In this document: in pieces, positions 46,800-58,676 of the stretch | How positions within the stretch are numbered: the first letter of the stretch is position 1 | Layout of the letters: every line of letters starts with the position of its first letter | DNA from: Smallanthus sonchifolius | Lineage: Eukaryota > Streptophyta > Magnoliopsida > Asterales > Asteraceae | DNA: 64,000 bases | NCBI GenBank assembly: GCA_023525975.1 | Contig: CM042028.1 | Coordinates: forward strand, 80,041,501 to 80,105,500 | Direction: 5' to 3' | The notes under the pieces: generated by a model | Databases searched by the model: none | Told to the model about the DNA's origin: nothing | The model's input: only the letters and a program-made list of their open reading frames with translations | Made by a program: the position numbers and the translations under genes

Positions 46800-47996
46800 T
46801 AGTGACGGAGCCTGAAATTTTTTCTTATGGTGTCATTTTTTTTCGATACTCGGGTTGGAGTTAATTTTCGGATCGGGTCTAGTCGAATCACTAGATAAAA
46901 GCCAATATCATAATAAAAGTACAATGTCACTGAAAAACAAAACACATAATAAAAATACAAAGTTATTTTAAATATATAAAAAAATACATTTTATAGTTGC
47001 TCCATACGTGCTATGATGTTTTGAAAAATGATTCATAACGTCTTCCACCGCAACTTTCAATATAATAAATGCAAACATCGTTCAAAAAATCATCACCCAT
47101 CCGATTACGCAAATCCGTTTTCACATGTTGTTGCAACCGATAGAACTAATGCTAATTTCAATAAACGATAGACCAACGGATATCCAACATGTTTCTTTGT
47201 TTCCACCATGACTTTTGCAAAGATTAGATATACCATTCACGTTAGCAAACATTTTATCGCCTCATAATTAACTAATTTCAACTTTAATTAAGTATTCAAA
47301 ATTCAAGTATAAAATCACATAAGTTTAATCAAGTATAAAGTGACATAAACACACATAATTTCAACTTTAATCATGTATTCATGTCTAATTTCAATTTTAA
47401 ATATTGAATAATAACTAACATTTACTCGTGTTTGGTTTAATCGTCCTTGGCTAGTTGGCTCTGTTTCTTTTATCATAATTCAAAATCGATTTATTAGATC
47501 GACTATGATTATCAGAAATGAATCAATCGACTATGATCGACCATCGATTGATCAGAAACGATCGACCATCGTGAATTCATGACTTTCAGTTATCCTCAAG
47601 AATAGGAACAAATCGATGTAGTGACCTTTTTTTAATTTAGGTTAAATAATTGATATAAACTAATTCGACATGTGCCGATAATGGTTATTGGGTTAAAAAT
47701 TTAAAAATTAAACATGAGCATTTAATGATTTAAAGTCCACTACTAAAAATTAAGTATCTGGGCTTAATTTTTAAACTATAAATTTTTTTGTTATGGAAAA
47801 GTGTAAAACGTTTAGATAAAATTTTTTTTAGTAAAAAATATATATAGTTTTTTCATGTCAGTATTTTTTTTATAAAACCAATGGTGTCAATCGTAAAAAA
47901 ACAATGTTGTCGGGTGCATTTGTTCACGTTACATATGAGACGCGAAATTCATTGGTGTCGGGTGCATCTGTTCACCCCAATGTGGCTCCGCCACTG
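46800..47996 (+). mobile_element. hAT-type non-autonomous element
   Basis: 1197 bp with ends TAGTGACGGAGCC and CAGTGGCGGAGCC (complement), flanked by the exact 8-bp TSD CCAAGATC (46792-46799 and 47997-48004). The interior is AT-rich without a recognisable transposase. Confidence 0.85.
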
Positions 47997-48122
47997 CCAA
48001 GATCTACTCCCCACCATCTTCGACAACCTTATGACTTATGAGCAAGAATTCCCCCCACCATTGCCATCACACACACTCTCGCCCATCTCGAAGGGAAAAA
48101 TCGAAGGTGAACATCTCTCACC

Positions 48123-49021
48123 TATTGGCGAAGCCACATAGTAGGGAACGGGTTCACCCGACACCAGTCAATTTCGCGTCTCATATGTAACAAGTAATAG
48201 GAAAAATTCAAACGACACCATTGTTTTTTTACGATTGACACCATTAGTTTTATAAAAAAAAATATTCACCCCATTGGCATGAAAAAACTATATATATTTT
48301 TTACTAAAGAAAAAATTTATCTAAATGTTTTACATATTAAAGAAATTTATAGTTTAAAAATTAAGTTCAATTACTTAATTTTTTAATAATGGACTTTAAA
48401 TTATTAAAGGCTCATGTTTTATTTTTAAAATTTTAACCCAATAAGGCAATAACCATTATAGGCCTATGTCAATTATTTTCCAAAATAAAAAAAAAGGCCA
48501 CTTAAACTGATTTTCTGACTTGTAACTAATCGTCGATCGCTTCTCTCTTCTTCTGAATCCACGATGGTCGAAGACAGAAGGCTAAAAAAGAAGTTGTTCA
48601 CCTGTTCTTCGTGATCGCTGATTAGCTTTTATATGCTGCTTATCTCGGCTCATCCTTTCTTACAGATACGTATCCGGTGGCAGCCTTGGACGATTATTCG
48701 ATTAAACCAAACATGAGTATGGTTAGTTATTCTTCAATCTTTAAATTGAAATTAGACATGAATACTTGATTAAATTTATGTGATTTATACTTGAATTTTG
48801 TGTTATAGGATTATTATTTTTAGTTGATTTTATAGTTAAATTATGTGTTTTTTTTCAAATGACTTCAAATGACATCGTACTTTTATTATGATATTGACTT
48901 TTATTATGTGATTTGACCCGATCCAACCCAACTCGATCCGAAAATTTTGACTCCGGGTTATTATAAACCCGAGTATCGAAAAAAATAACACCACAGGAAA
49001 AAAGTCATGGCTCCGCCACTG
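48123..49021 (-). mobile_element. second hAT-type element, inverted relative to its neighbour
   Basis: Its sequence is largely the reverse complement of 46800-47996 (for example TTCGCGTCTCATATGTAAC, TTTTACGATTGACACCATT, GATACTCGGGTT blocks). It ends GGCTCCGCCACTG at 49021; the left end is TATTGGCGAAGCC. Flanks do not match, so no TSD is visible. It is shorter than its partner. Confidence 0.7.
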
Positions 49022-49827
49022 CAATTGAACGAACACATACACACCCAACGACGGTCTTTGATTTGTTGTCCATTGTAAAATCAAAGGAAAAGATGGTAAT
49101 CGGGTGTGATTTTCTACCAAGATGAACAATCTGAAACCATCATCGATGACCTCTCCGATCCCCACCATCACCTGAAGCAACTAAGTTTTTCAATATTTTT
49201 AAGCTTTCTTCATCATCCCCTACTTCTAATTTTTTTTAATAATGTTTTCATGTCGTTAATCGCTTGGGAATTGGATTCTAGAAACTTTGGCAATACAGTT
49301 TCTTCTCATGTTTGGGATTCTGTTGCTGCGACAGTTTGGGACATTGGTTCAACTATGACGGGTGTTGTTAGAATTTGGATTAATAGGATGTTTTGTCGTG
49401 GTGGAGGCATTGATTTTGATTGTGGATTGTTTGAGAGGGGATAAGGGATGTTTGATTTGATAATGTGTAAATTGGGTGAATACAAAATTGTTGATTTTTG
49501 GTGATGGAAGATGGTTTTAATGTAATTGATAGAGCCAACTCCATTGACGTAGGTTCAAGTTCACAATAGTGATGAAGAAGGAGGCGTCCGGACGGGGTTT
49601 ATATATTTTTTGATTTTTTTAGACGTCACACTAGGTGTGAAGATAGACAGTGGTGGTGGCACATGATAGGGATGGACAGTGGTGATGGCGATCTTCGATG
49701 ATAGCTATTCAAGGTTGACGGCGACGGCGTAAAGGAAGAGTGATCGAGAAATAAAACGAACAGTGAGTGATTCAAAAAAGTTGTTCAAAAAAAAAAGAAA
49801 AAAAGAAATAAAACGAACCTTTTGCCG
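49022..49827. other. intergenic
   Basis: No supported gene. The plus-strand open frame at 49106-49444 has no recognisable domain and lies in repeat-rich DNA. Confidence 0.35.
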
Positions 49828-50117
49828 ATGATCTTCAGCCCAAGTGGTTGAGCTGATGTACTTTATTAAAATAGGGAGGTTTTGAGTTCAAGTCTCACAA
49901 AAAAAGGGGTTCAAGGTTGGGCCATGGGGATTTCTCACCTAAGGTGGGTTTCCTCTTGAGGGTGGTCTCATATTCGGGACTGATTGGGACGGACTGATGT
50001 ACGAGCTTCCCTTCGAGGACGTGTCAGCCTGGAGTCCTAAGGTTCTATACTTGAGTAATATAGATGATCGGGTGGACCAGTGGCCCGTCAATGATCCAAA
50101 AAAGCTGTTAAAAAAAG
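49828..50117 (+). mobile_element. tRNA-derived SINE, same family as 20282
   Basis: An A-box-like AGTGGTTGAGC and a B-box-like GAGTTCAAGTCTC lead into GGTTGGGCCA and GGGTTTCCTC blocks. It ends GATCGGGTGGACCAGTGGCC...AATGATCC before an A-rich tail, matching the 20282 SINE in order. It is longer through extra internal sequence. Confidence 0.65.
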
Positions 50118-50897
50118 AAATTAAACGAACCTTCCTTTTGATAATATTAATTTATCTATCACGTGATGGATGTAAACTGGTCAAATGTTTTTGAAACTAA
50201 ACTATTTTGTATACGTTTTAATTGTGCTTATTACAAATTAAAACATACACTTCGGTTACGATTTGGTGTGCTAAAAAATTGAACAAAATTGTTCATCTGA
50301 ACCAGAGTTTTTTACACAAAACATTGTAGAGAGAAACCGAACTCGAGAGGAGCATTCTCCATATCCATCAATCACCAACAACTTTATCTTTTTCTAACAC
50401 TTCTAAACATACACTTTACCCGGTGCAACCTTAGGTGTGTGGACATCTCCAACAGTACATATCGTTCCGGTTATTGTACTCTGGGAGAAAAACACGTTCG
50501 TTTAAGAGGAGACTTGAAATATGTTTTAAGAGAAGTGTATTGAATACGTGCATCAACCACAACCATCAACGATTTCGTTTGCTCATTCTTGCAGTGAAGG
50601 ATATTACAATAAGACATTGTTGAAGTTCCCGTTGAAGACACCAATTAGAATCTAGTTTGTTTTATATATTGTACTAGTTTATTTTCCATGAAAAACGAGA
50701 GTATCGGTATTATTATTTATTATTTATCATTTATTTTTAATAAAAAGTGACTCACTTTTATACAGGTTATTCGAAGGGGATTGGTATGGAAATGGAGATC
50801 AAGAATTTGTTTTATTTTAGAAACTAAAAAACACGCAAATTTTATTTTTATTTTTTAATAATTTTTTATACATAAATACCACATAAACTTACATTTA
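50118..50897. other. intergenic, AT-rich
   Basis: Nothing recognised. Confidence 0.4.
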
Positions 50898-51291
50898 GAG
50901 TAAGGGGTATACCCAAGTGATGGGGTCTCAAGTGATGGAAAAAGTGCACGTCACGTGGTGCCACGTCACACCATTTATTATCACACCATCCATCACTTGG
51001 CAAGGGAAATACCCAAGTGATTGATGTGGTGTGATAATTATTTTTTTTAACTATTCATTTAAATAAAATAAAACATAATAAAATTAAACCTAAATAATAT
51101 TTCATTAATAATTAAAAAAAAATTACATTACTAAAAAAATTACATTATTAAAAAAAAATTACATTACTAAAAAAAGTTACCTAATGATTTGAATTTTCGT
51201 AAACACACTCAATCAAGTCCGCCTTTTGTGCGTTATTAATTTCTCGATTGCGTATTTCTTGTCGGTTTACTCGCTTTTGATTTTCATCAAT

Positions 51292-52188
51292 TTATTCGTG
51301 CGTAGGCTCCTCTTCATTTGGGTTGTATTGACAAATTGTCACTCCTTTATCATCTAAAATCATATTATGCAAAATCACACAAGCATACATAATGTTTCGA
51401 ATTTTGCTTTGAGACCAAGATCGAGCCGACCGTTCGATTATATGCCACTTATTCTTCAAGAAACCGAACGCTCGTTCGATATCTTTTCTTGCCACCTCAT
51501 GACCCTTTCTATAATTATTACGTTTAATACCTTCCGTAAGAGACTTGACAATTGTAGCATATTCTGGATATATTTCATCGGCTAGATAACACCCACGCTT
51601 GTAATGTGATCCTCTAAGTTCAAACGATGAGTCGGGTGCGGTTTCATTGATCATATCGTCGAATATAGGTGACTGATTAAGAACATTAATGTCATTGTTC
51701 GCACCGGCAACACCAAAGAATGCATGCCAAAACCATAGATCATTTGAAGCCACAACTTCAAGCATAATACTTGGACGAGGATGATCCCCGCGTGCAAACT
51801 GACCTCGCCATGCATTCGGGTAATTTTTCCAATCCCAATGCGTGCAATCGATGCTACCGAGCATCCCGGAAAATCCGTGTTTAGTTTCATGAAAAGCATA
51901 TAATTGTTGAATGTCGCTAGCCGATGGTTTACGTAAATATCTCTTACCATACGATAAAATTATAGCTTTAAAAAACTTGTAAATACATGACCTGATCGTT
52001 CGTTCTGACACCTTCAAGTAATCGTCAATCGAATCATTAGCGGTGCCATATGTCATTTGACGAATCGCGGCCGTACACTTTTGAATGGAGGTAAAACCAA
52101 CCCGAGCTCTCATGTCAACCCGTTGACATAACCAAGGGACGTCTCTTTTGAGATCATTATTAATTCTTAAAAATAGATTCCGACTCAT
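51292..52188 (-). CDS. PIF/Harbinger transposase (DDE, HARBI1-like), N-terminally damaged
   Basis: 298 residues from the first usable ATG, covering most of the plant Harbinger DDE domain. Visible blocks are MLGSIDCTHWDWKNYPNAW (first acidic residue), FFGVAGANNDINVLNQS (second) and the HEVARKDIERAFGFLKNKW region (Glu side). The C-terminus is LHNMILDD plus a short acidic tail. Recognisable N-terminal coding sequence continues upstream (to about 52320) in the same frame, but it is interrupted by TAA near 52241 and TGA near 52300. The shown ATG is therefore probably internal to the ancestral protein. Activity is doubtful, and the partner ORF1 protein is absent. Confidence 0.85.
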   Translation of the reverse strand: MSRNLFLRINNDLKRDVPWLCQRVDMRARVGFTSIQKCTAAIRQMTYGTANDSIDDYLKVSERTIRSCIYKFFKAIILSYGKRYLRKPSASDIQQLYAFHETKHGFSGMLGSIDCTHWDWKNYPNAWRGQFARGDHPRPSIMLEVVASNDLWFWHAFFGVAGANNDINVLNQSPIFDDMINETAPDSSFELRGSHYKRGCYLADEIYPEYATIVKSLTEGIKRNNYRKGHEVARKDIERAFGFLKNKWHIIERSARSWSQSKIRNIMYACVILHNMILDDKGVTICQYNPNEEEPTHE

Positions 52189-52585
52189 TCGAAACCGAGT
52201 ATTAAATTGCTCCTCCCCGTACAGACACCCTTCGTCAAATTAATCTTTGAGTAAAAATGCGTTAGCAGCCGCCCGATCACGGTTGAGACGTGCACTTCAT
52301 TTTAATGGTCTTGAGGACGATTCCGCTTACTGCCAACAAATAACCGCCGCCGATGCGAAAACGCCGAACGTCATTTCCCAGGCTTCTTGGCTTGAAGAAG
52401 ACATTTTAGTAGTATAAAGATTTGTGTAGTATATGGTTTTTGAGACACGAGGTAAAATGTAAATGGTTTTTGTGTTATATAGAAAATGAGATAATGGAAA
52501 TTAAATATTTTTTTTTTATTTTGAAAAACTAGTCGTTGAACGGCTATTCTTCTCCATCTCCCCCGTGAAAAAAATACCACACGAC

Positions 52586-52748
52586 CAGTTTCGAAGCTTG
52601 AAGAAAAACACAGGGGGCGGGATTTTTTTTCTTATCAGAGGGGGGGGGGGGAACTTAATACCTATAAAATTTTTGGCCGAATACGTATAAATTAACATTT
52701 CTGAGCGAAAAATCGGCTACCCCGGGCCTTCACTAAGCTTCGCCATTG
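52586..52748. mobile_element. hAT-type MITE nested in the Harbinger element (copy 1)
   Basis: 163 bp beginning CAGTTTCGAAGCTTGAAGA and ending AAGCTTCGCCATTG. TSD CACACGAC/CACGCGAC (7 of 8 match). Confidence 0.75.
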
Positions 52749-52775
52749 CACGCGACCAAATCACGCCCCCTTCAC

Positions 52776-52935
52776 CAGTGGCGAAGCTTGAAGAAAAACG
52801 CAAGGGGAGGGGCCGGAACTATAAAATTTTCACCAAATACGTATAAATTAACATTATTGAGCAAAAAATAGCCCGGATACGTATAAATTAACACTACTGA
52901 GCGAAAAATCGGGCCCGAAGAAAGCTTCGCCCATG
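52776..52935. mobile_element. hAT-type MITE nested in the Harbinger element (copy 2)
   Basis: 160 bp beginning CAGTGGCGAAGCTTGAAGA and ending AAAGCTTCGCCCATG. Perfect 8-bp TSD CCCTTCAC. It is closely similar to copy 1, only 27 bp away. Confidence 0.8.
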
Positions 52936-53038
52936 CCCTTCACGCGATAAAGGGGCGGTGTTCCTTCGTTTTCACGGCGTGATTTGTTGTACACGTTGGA
53001 TCACGCGTTGGATCACGCTGGTATACCTGATGATCTTA

Positions 53039-53804
53039 GAAGGATATTAAGCCATACCATTACCGACTCATTTTAACCCTTCAACTTTGCTCTAATTACA
53101 ATCTAAACCCTTCACTTCCTAAAAGTTTTATTTGACCCATGTACTATATATAATATATGCTTTTAACCCCATTAGGTTTTTTACTAAATTTTATTTTCTC
53201 CAATAACTTTCGTTCGTTAACTTTTTTTTTAAATCGTTAAATATATTTTTTAGGTATCATTATTTATATCAACTGGTGGTAACATGCTGGTACCTAGAAC
53301 AATGAGATTGACACCGACTAAAGAACATTGTTACCGTTCTATAATTGTCTGTGTTAATAAATGTTTTAACCAGTTTGTCGTTTCAATGTTAGGTCATGTT
53401 TACGTCGCAACGTTAATTTTATACGTTTCTTTTTGCGCTTAATCACGTTAATATGACGTCTGGTTTAATAATAACCCTCCAGTTTTCTTCATTTTCATAT
53501 ACTACCCTTAAACTTTTTCAAATTTCTAAACTATCAAGTTTACCCTCAAATTTCGTTTCTTTTTTTCTTTTACTTTTTCTTTATATTATTCTTTAATTAA
53601 TTTTTCGTTTCAATGTTAACTTCTATTCGCGACGCAATTTATCTATTTTTCGATCTCCAGAACCGAGTCGTGACAACTTCTTACGTTTCTTTTATGTACT
53701 TAGCACGTTATTGTCTTCGCCGCGACACACATAACGAGGTTCGCAAACCCGTCGCATCGCAGAGGCTTTAATTATATACTTAAAAATGTTAATATCACCG
53801 TACA
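53039..53804. other. AT-rich spacer, possibly Helitron body
   Basis: No gene. It leads into the Helitron-like 3' end at 53806, so part of it may belong to that element; the 5' border is unknown. Confidence 0.35.
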
Positions 53805-53805
53805 G

Positions 53806-53838
53806 CCCCGCTGCAACGCGCGGGGTCATATTTTCTAG
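53806..53838 (+). mobile_element. Helitron-like 3' terminus
   Basis: Hairpin CCCCGC-loop-GCGGGG (53806-53825), then nine bases, then CTAG (53835-53838) followed by T: a standard Helitron end. Confidence 0.5.
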
Positions 53839-53895
53839 TTTTTACTAAGAGTCAAGCACCCACCACTAGGTTATGATGGATACATATTAATTTTA

Positions 53896-55018
53896 GAGTA
53901 AATTACAGATATCGTCTTTTATGTTTATACACTTTTTCAGATATCGTCCTTTAGTCTAAAAAATATCAGAGACCATCCTTTATGTTTAAAACCCTTACAC
54001 GTCATGCCCTTTAGCCTAAACGACGTTAACTTTTAACGTTAGATCTGGTCATGTGGAGGATAATATGGTCATTTCATCGTTTCAGGGACTATTTGTGTAA
54101 TTAATTAAAATACTTGGGTTTAAAAGAACCCCCTCTCTCTCTTCTCTCTCTTTCTCTCCAAACGCCCCAAATCAAATTACACAACTAATTGGAACTCAAT
54201 TCATAGTTTCATACACACTGATCTAGATTGAAACTTTCGATTGAATCAAACAAAACACATGCAAAGTAAACCGAATCAAACGCATAAAATGAGCGTTACC
54301 GAAACCAATACGAGAGAGAGCCGATCGGAGAGTAAGAGGGGGAGTCGGCCACATACGGCGGACCTTCGCGTCGGCGACTCAACAGCCCCACCATCGTCCC
54401 TTCCACCTTCCCCTACAGCCCCAACTGCAAACCCTAAACCTCTAGAGAGAATCTTCAAAGAGGAAGATAGCCGAAGAGAGATGGGTGGAATCCGGCCGAT
54501 TTTCCGGCAGGAGCACAACAGCGGCCGAATTAGGGTTTCAGCGTCACCCCCATCCTCATTTGTCGAAGACCCAAAATGCAGGTCTAACGGTGTTCAGGGG
54601 TGGAGGAAGAAACGTCGCCGGCTTCAGGGATGAGAGGCGACGACGGCAGTGGCTTTAGGAAGGAAGGATGAGGGCAGTAGCGAGGTGAGAACTAGCTTCC
54701 TTAATCGACCAACCAATTCCTCCAAGTTTTTGCCACTGATTTGGACCTCAATTTGAGGCATTTGAAGAGAGAGAGAGAGAGAGGGTTCTTTTAAACCCAA
54801 GTATTTTAGTTAATTACACAAATAGTCCCTGAAACGATGAAATAACCATATTACCCTCCACATGACCAGATCTAACGTTAAAAGTTAACGTCGTTTAGGC
54901 TAAAGGACATGACATGTAAATGTTTTAAAAATAAAGGATGATCTCTGATATTTTTTGGACTAAAGGACGATATCTAAAAAAATGTATAAACATAAAGGAC
55001 GATATCTGTAATTTACTC
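53896..55018. mobile_element. Mutator-like element with long TIRs
   Basis: 1123 bp with the perfect 9-bp TSD TTAATTTTA (53887-53895 and 55019-55027). Inverted arms of about 250 bp start GAGTAAATTACAGATATCGTC on both ends. The middle (about 54160-54770) is GC-richer and has an open frame (54241-54633) of low-complexity Pro/Ser/Arg-rich sequence. That could be captured gene sequence, but I recognise no domain. Confidence 0.85.
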
Positions 55019-55219
55019 TTAATTTTATAGCGTCAGAGGTGCTGACTGTTCTCTTTTTTAAAATCAGGTCTGTGCTGGCGTAAACTTCGTATGGTCTCCT
55101 TTCTGTACATTACAAATAAGTCCACATGGAAGAGATCCTTTGAATTTGATACTATTCATAAAAGATATATAAAATATTAATAATTAATAATTAATATTAA
55201 TATAATAACTAAATAATAA

Positions 55220-56350
55220 GAGTAAATTACACAGATTGTCTTTTATTTATATTATAAATTACACTTTGTGTCCTTTGACTTCAATAAGTACACCACATGT
55301 CCTTTTCTTACATACTTTTATACACCATATGTCCTTTACACTAACTGGTGTTAATTTTTTCTGTTAAATTTTGGCATGTGCAAGACTCATGAGGGTATAA
55401 TGGTCTTTTAACCCATTAAAGGACAATTCATGTAATTTATTAAATATAAACTCCCTCTCTCATCCCTCATCTTTCATCCCCTTCATCTGTGACCATCACC
55501 GAAACCACCACTGCAACCTCCACTAACTCCGGCCACCACCCAAACCACCTCCCCCCTGCAACCTCCACCAACTCCGGCACAACCACCAACTCAGTTTGGT
55601 CAATTTGATTGAATCTTTATTGGAAACATCAACCCTTTGTAGAATTTGATCCAAATAAACCTCCTTTTCTGTGAAATCATCAACTTTTTCATCTGATGGA
55701 GCATCAAAACACACTTCTAATTTGCCTAAATTTTGACTTAATCCCTTTCCTTTAATGATGAAATTATCATCCATTAAAGGAGGTTCAACAAACAACTCAT
55801 GAACAATAAAGCTACCTGATTCTGGCTCCTCAACCAACCCACCAAAATCTTGAACATACACAAATTAATACTTGCTTGTTGTCAACTCATTCTCCATGAA
55901 AACATCTTCTAATTTTAGCTCATGGATACCTTTATATGTGATCAACTCTTCTTCCTTCATTTGAAACTGAAACCCGAAAGTAAACTCAGATTTATCCTCT
56001 TCTTGCTCATCTCCTCCACCCACCTTTGGCATTCGGTGGCAAATATCTCACATCGAACTCTAAATTCATCAATATCAATAGCTTTCAAAGCAAAATACTT
56101 GTCCTTCTCCTTATCCAACTCCTCTAGATGGTGGTTAGAAGAAGACGACAGCGGTGTGAAGACCTACCTACCAACTCCGACGATGGCGGCTAGGGTTCAG
56201 ACGAACCACGCTTATCCGACAAGAAGGTGACGACGGAATGGTGCTAGGGTTCTGACGGTCTTGGTGTCCATGTGAAGACGGCATCCACCTCAGAACTCAA
56301 TGACGGGGTGACGCGAGCAGACTCTGGTGGCTATCTCCTCTCCATTTCGT
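55220..56350. mobile_element. second Mutator-like element, right end missing
   Basis: Starts GAGTAAATTACACAGATTGTC, resembling the end of the element at 53896. On the minus strand 55523-56150 holds decayed coding-like sequence in more than one frame (for example FALKAIDIDEFRVRCEIFA and DFGGLVEEPESGSFIVHEL). It has balanced amino-acid composition but no family I recognise. No matching right TIR was found before the retrotransposon sequence, so the end coordinate is approximate. Confidence 0.5.
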
Positions 56351-56665
56351 TCTATAAGACAAGAAGTCCAATGTTATCACGCTAGTTAACAAATAAAATT
56401 CAATAAGTACTGTAAGATGTTAATATACACTGGCCATCTGCAATTAACCATTACACTACCTTTCGATTTCTATTTGACCACCTTTGTGATTCCATCAGAA
56501 CACAAGTCCTTACCTAACCCTTTCTAAGGCATACTATATATGTAAATATATATACTACCTTCATACCTGATGTTGTGGCTCGAGTTACCCGTACTGGCAT
56601 CCGCTTTCGGTCCCATTCACAGTTTAAGTTCAGACACTAGGAGTGTCCGAATCTCTCAAACTATT
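56351..56665 (-). mobile_element. internal leader of an older Ty3/Gypsy element
   Basis: Sequence immediately 3' (minus strand) of a primer-binding site and LTR, so it is read as the untranslated leader of a truncated retrotransposon. The left border is approximate. Confidence 0.45.
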
Positions 56666-56677
56666 GCTCTGATACCA
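56666..56677 (-). other. primer-binding site, tRNA-iMet type
   Basis: TGGTATCAGAGC on the minus strand, three bases after the LTR end at 56681. This is the common plant LTR-retrotransposon primer site. Confidence 0.85.
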
Positions 56678-56680
56678 ACT

Positions 56681-57384
56681 TGTAAGGCCCCAAACCCAGG
56701 AGGCCCCACTTGTTGGATTTACTCATTCACAAACAGTTCTTAAACATGAATATTAAATAACGCAGCGGAAAATTTCATTTAAACATAACGTCATCATTGT
56801 TCATACATGCGGAAGCGTAAACATTGTTTAAAACATAAATACATCATAACTAAAACATAACGGGATGCCAGTCTTCATAGTCAGCCGGGTAACTCCTCTC
56901 GCTAGCCAAGCATCACCGTACATCCTCATAACCTGCCTTAACCTGAATGTGCACACTAAAAAGTCAGCTACGCTGGTGAGTTCTAGCATTTCATAAAAAT
57001 TTTAACATCAACATTTGCCAAAAACATATCATTCATTCATTTAGTAAAACCTTTCACAAAAGCATGTAATAATCTAACATCTTTAAAAAAGGTTTCGTAC
57101 CCATATCATCATCAACATCATTATCATAAACACCGTTGAACGGATCGTTCGTTAAAACTTTTAACATTTATTTAAGTCATACATTATCGTTATCTAATTC
57201 TGTATCTTACTTTACGCGTCACAGTGTCCCCGAAGGAACCTTTGGTGTTGTGGGCAACCGCTACGTATCGCCGTCATTGCCACAACCATACACTACGTGG
57301 GGTCAACCGTTACGTATCGCCGTCATTGCCCAACCATTCACTACGTGGGGTCAACCGTTACGTTTCGCCGTCATTGCCCAACCA
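56681..57384 (-). repeat. partial LTR of an older Ty3/Gypsy element
   Basis: Begins (plus strand) TGTAAGGCCCC next to a primer-binding site, so it is the 3' part of a 5' LTR on the minus strand. It is cut at 57384 by the younger element. It contains about three tandem copies of a 48-bp unit (TACGTGGGGTCAACCGTTAC) from about 57245 to 57384. Confidence 0.8.
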
Positions 57385-58676
57385 TGTAAGGCCCCTTTCC
57401 CGGGTGACCTCACTTGTTGTATTTACTCATAAACATAGCCATAAATACTGAACTTAAATTAAAAACATTCATCATTCAATTACATTACATAACAGCGGAA
57501 GTCTTAACAATTAAAAACACAACATTGTCTTAACAAACAAAAGTGGGATGTCAGTCTTGTGCCGGGTAACCTTCACGCCATCGCACGACCTTTTCTTCCT
57601 TTACCTGAAATGTATACTAAAAGTCAGCTAACGCTGGTGAGTTCTAGTTTAATGCGATTTGATATAAACATTCTTTTCTTTACTTTATAAGTATGCATTA
57701 CTGTATAGTCATTCATATAAATACGTATTCATAACTTTTGCCTTTCTTTCATCTTTCTTTTCTGTATTTTTGTGATTTCATATATATATATATGCATTCA
57801 CCCTTTTCTTTCTTTTCTTTCTTTCTTTAATTTCATGGGTCATACTCTATAAGGGTGATCAACCCGTCATTTGCTTACGAATGTCACAAAGACAATCGCC
57901 GCGGTCCATCGTCATGGCCCGCCTATACTTACAACCGTCCGGCAACTAGTTCCGTCCGTCATTTTATTCTTACAACCGTCCGGCAACCTTTGTCCGTCCG
58001 TCATGACTTACAACCGTCCTACCGTCGTAGGCCGTAATTCGCCCGTCTACCCGAAGGTATCCGTTTCCCATGCGACTATTATTTATACAACCGTTCTACT
58101 ATAATATGCCAATTGCTTCGACCGTCCATTAATGGCATTCGTACGTCCTAGCTGATGAAGGAACGCACTTGTCCCGGTTGTAAAATAATCACATGGTCGT
58201 CCGTCTACCGAAGTAGCCGTTATCATCGAAGCGTCCATAACATTTTCTGTACATGGCAAGCAATATATACATGGATATAAAGCAGGATTTCATTCTTTCA
58301 TATTGTGTTATACTTTCATTCATTCTTTATAATCATGCTTTTCATTCTTTATTCATAATTTCTCTTTCATGTATAGGTATATATATATATATACTTGTAT
58401 AACACATATGATCACATTGACATTCATAACATTTATTCACTTAGTGTATATATCTCAGCCCCAAAACATTTGAAAACATTTGCACATAACATAGAAGGGG
58501 CACATAGAACTCACCTGATGAGCTACTCTAGGTTGTCCTAAACAAAGGTCCAACAGCGTCACTTCTGATCTGGATTAGGTAGTTAAATACACATTAGACC
58601 TAACCCCGACTTTAATGGTTTAATCATTCTAAACTTACTGACTTTACTTAACCAACCTGCTGCCTGCTGTCTGCTG

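Larger units (their letters stand above)
50898..53035 (-). mobile_element. PIF/Harbinger transposon with transposase gene
   Basis: 2138 bp between TTA TSDs (50895-50897 and 53036-53038). Ends are GAGTAAGGGGTATACC and GATCATCAGGTATACC (complement), which share the GGTATACC core. It carries a minus-strand transposase (51292-52188) but no ORF1 (Myb-like) gene, and two small hAT-type MITEs are inserted in its right part. Confidence 0.9.

Noticed and set aside
49106..49444. 112-residue plus-strand frame
   Set aside because: No recognisable family, and repeat-rich surroundings.
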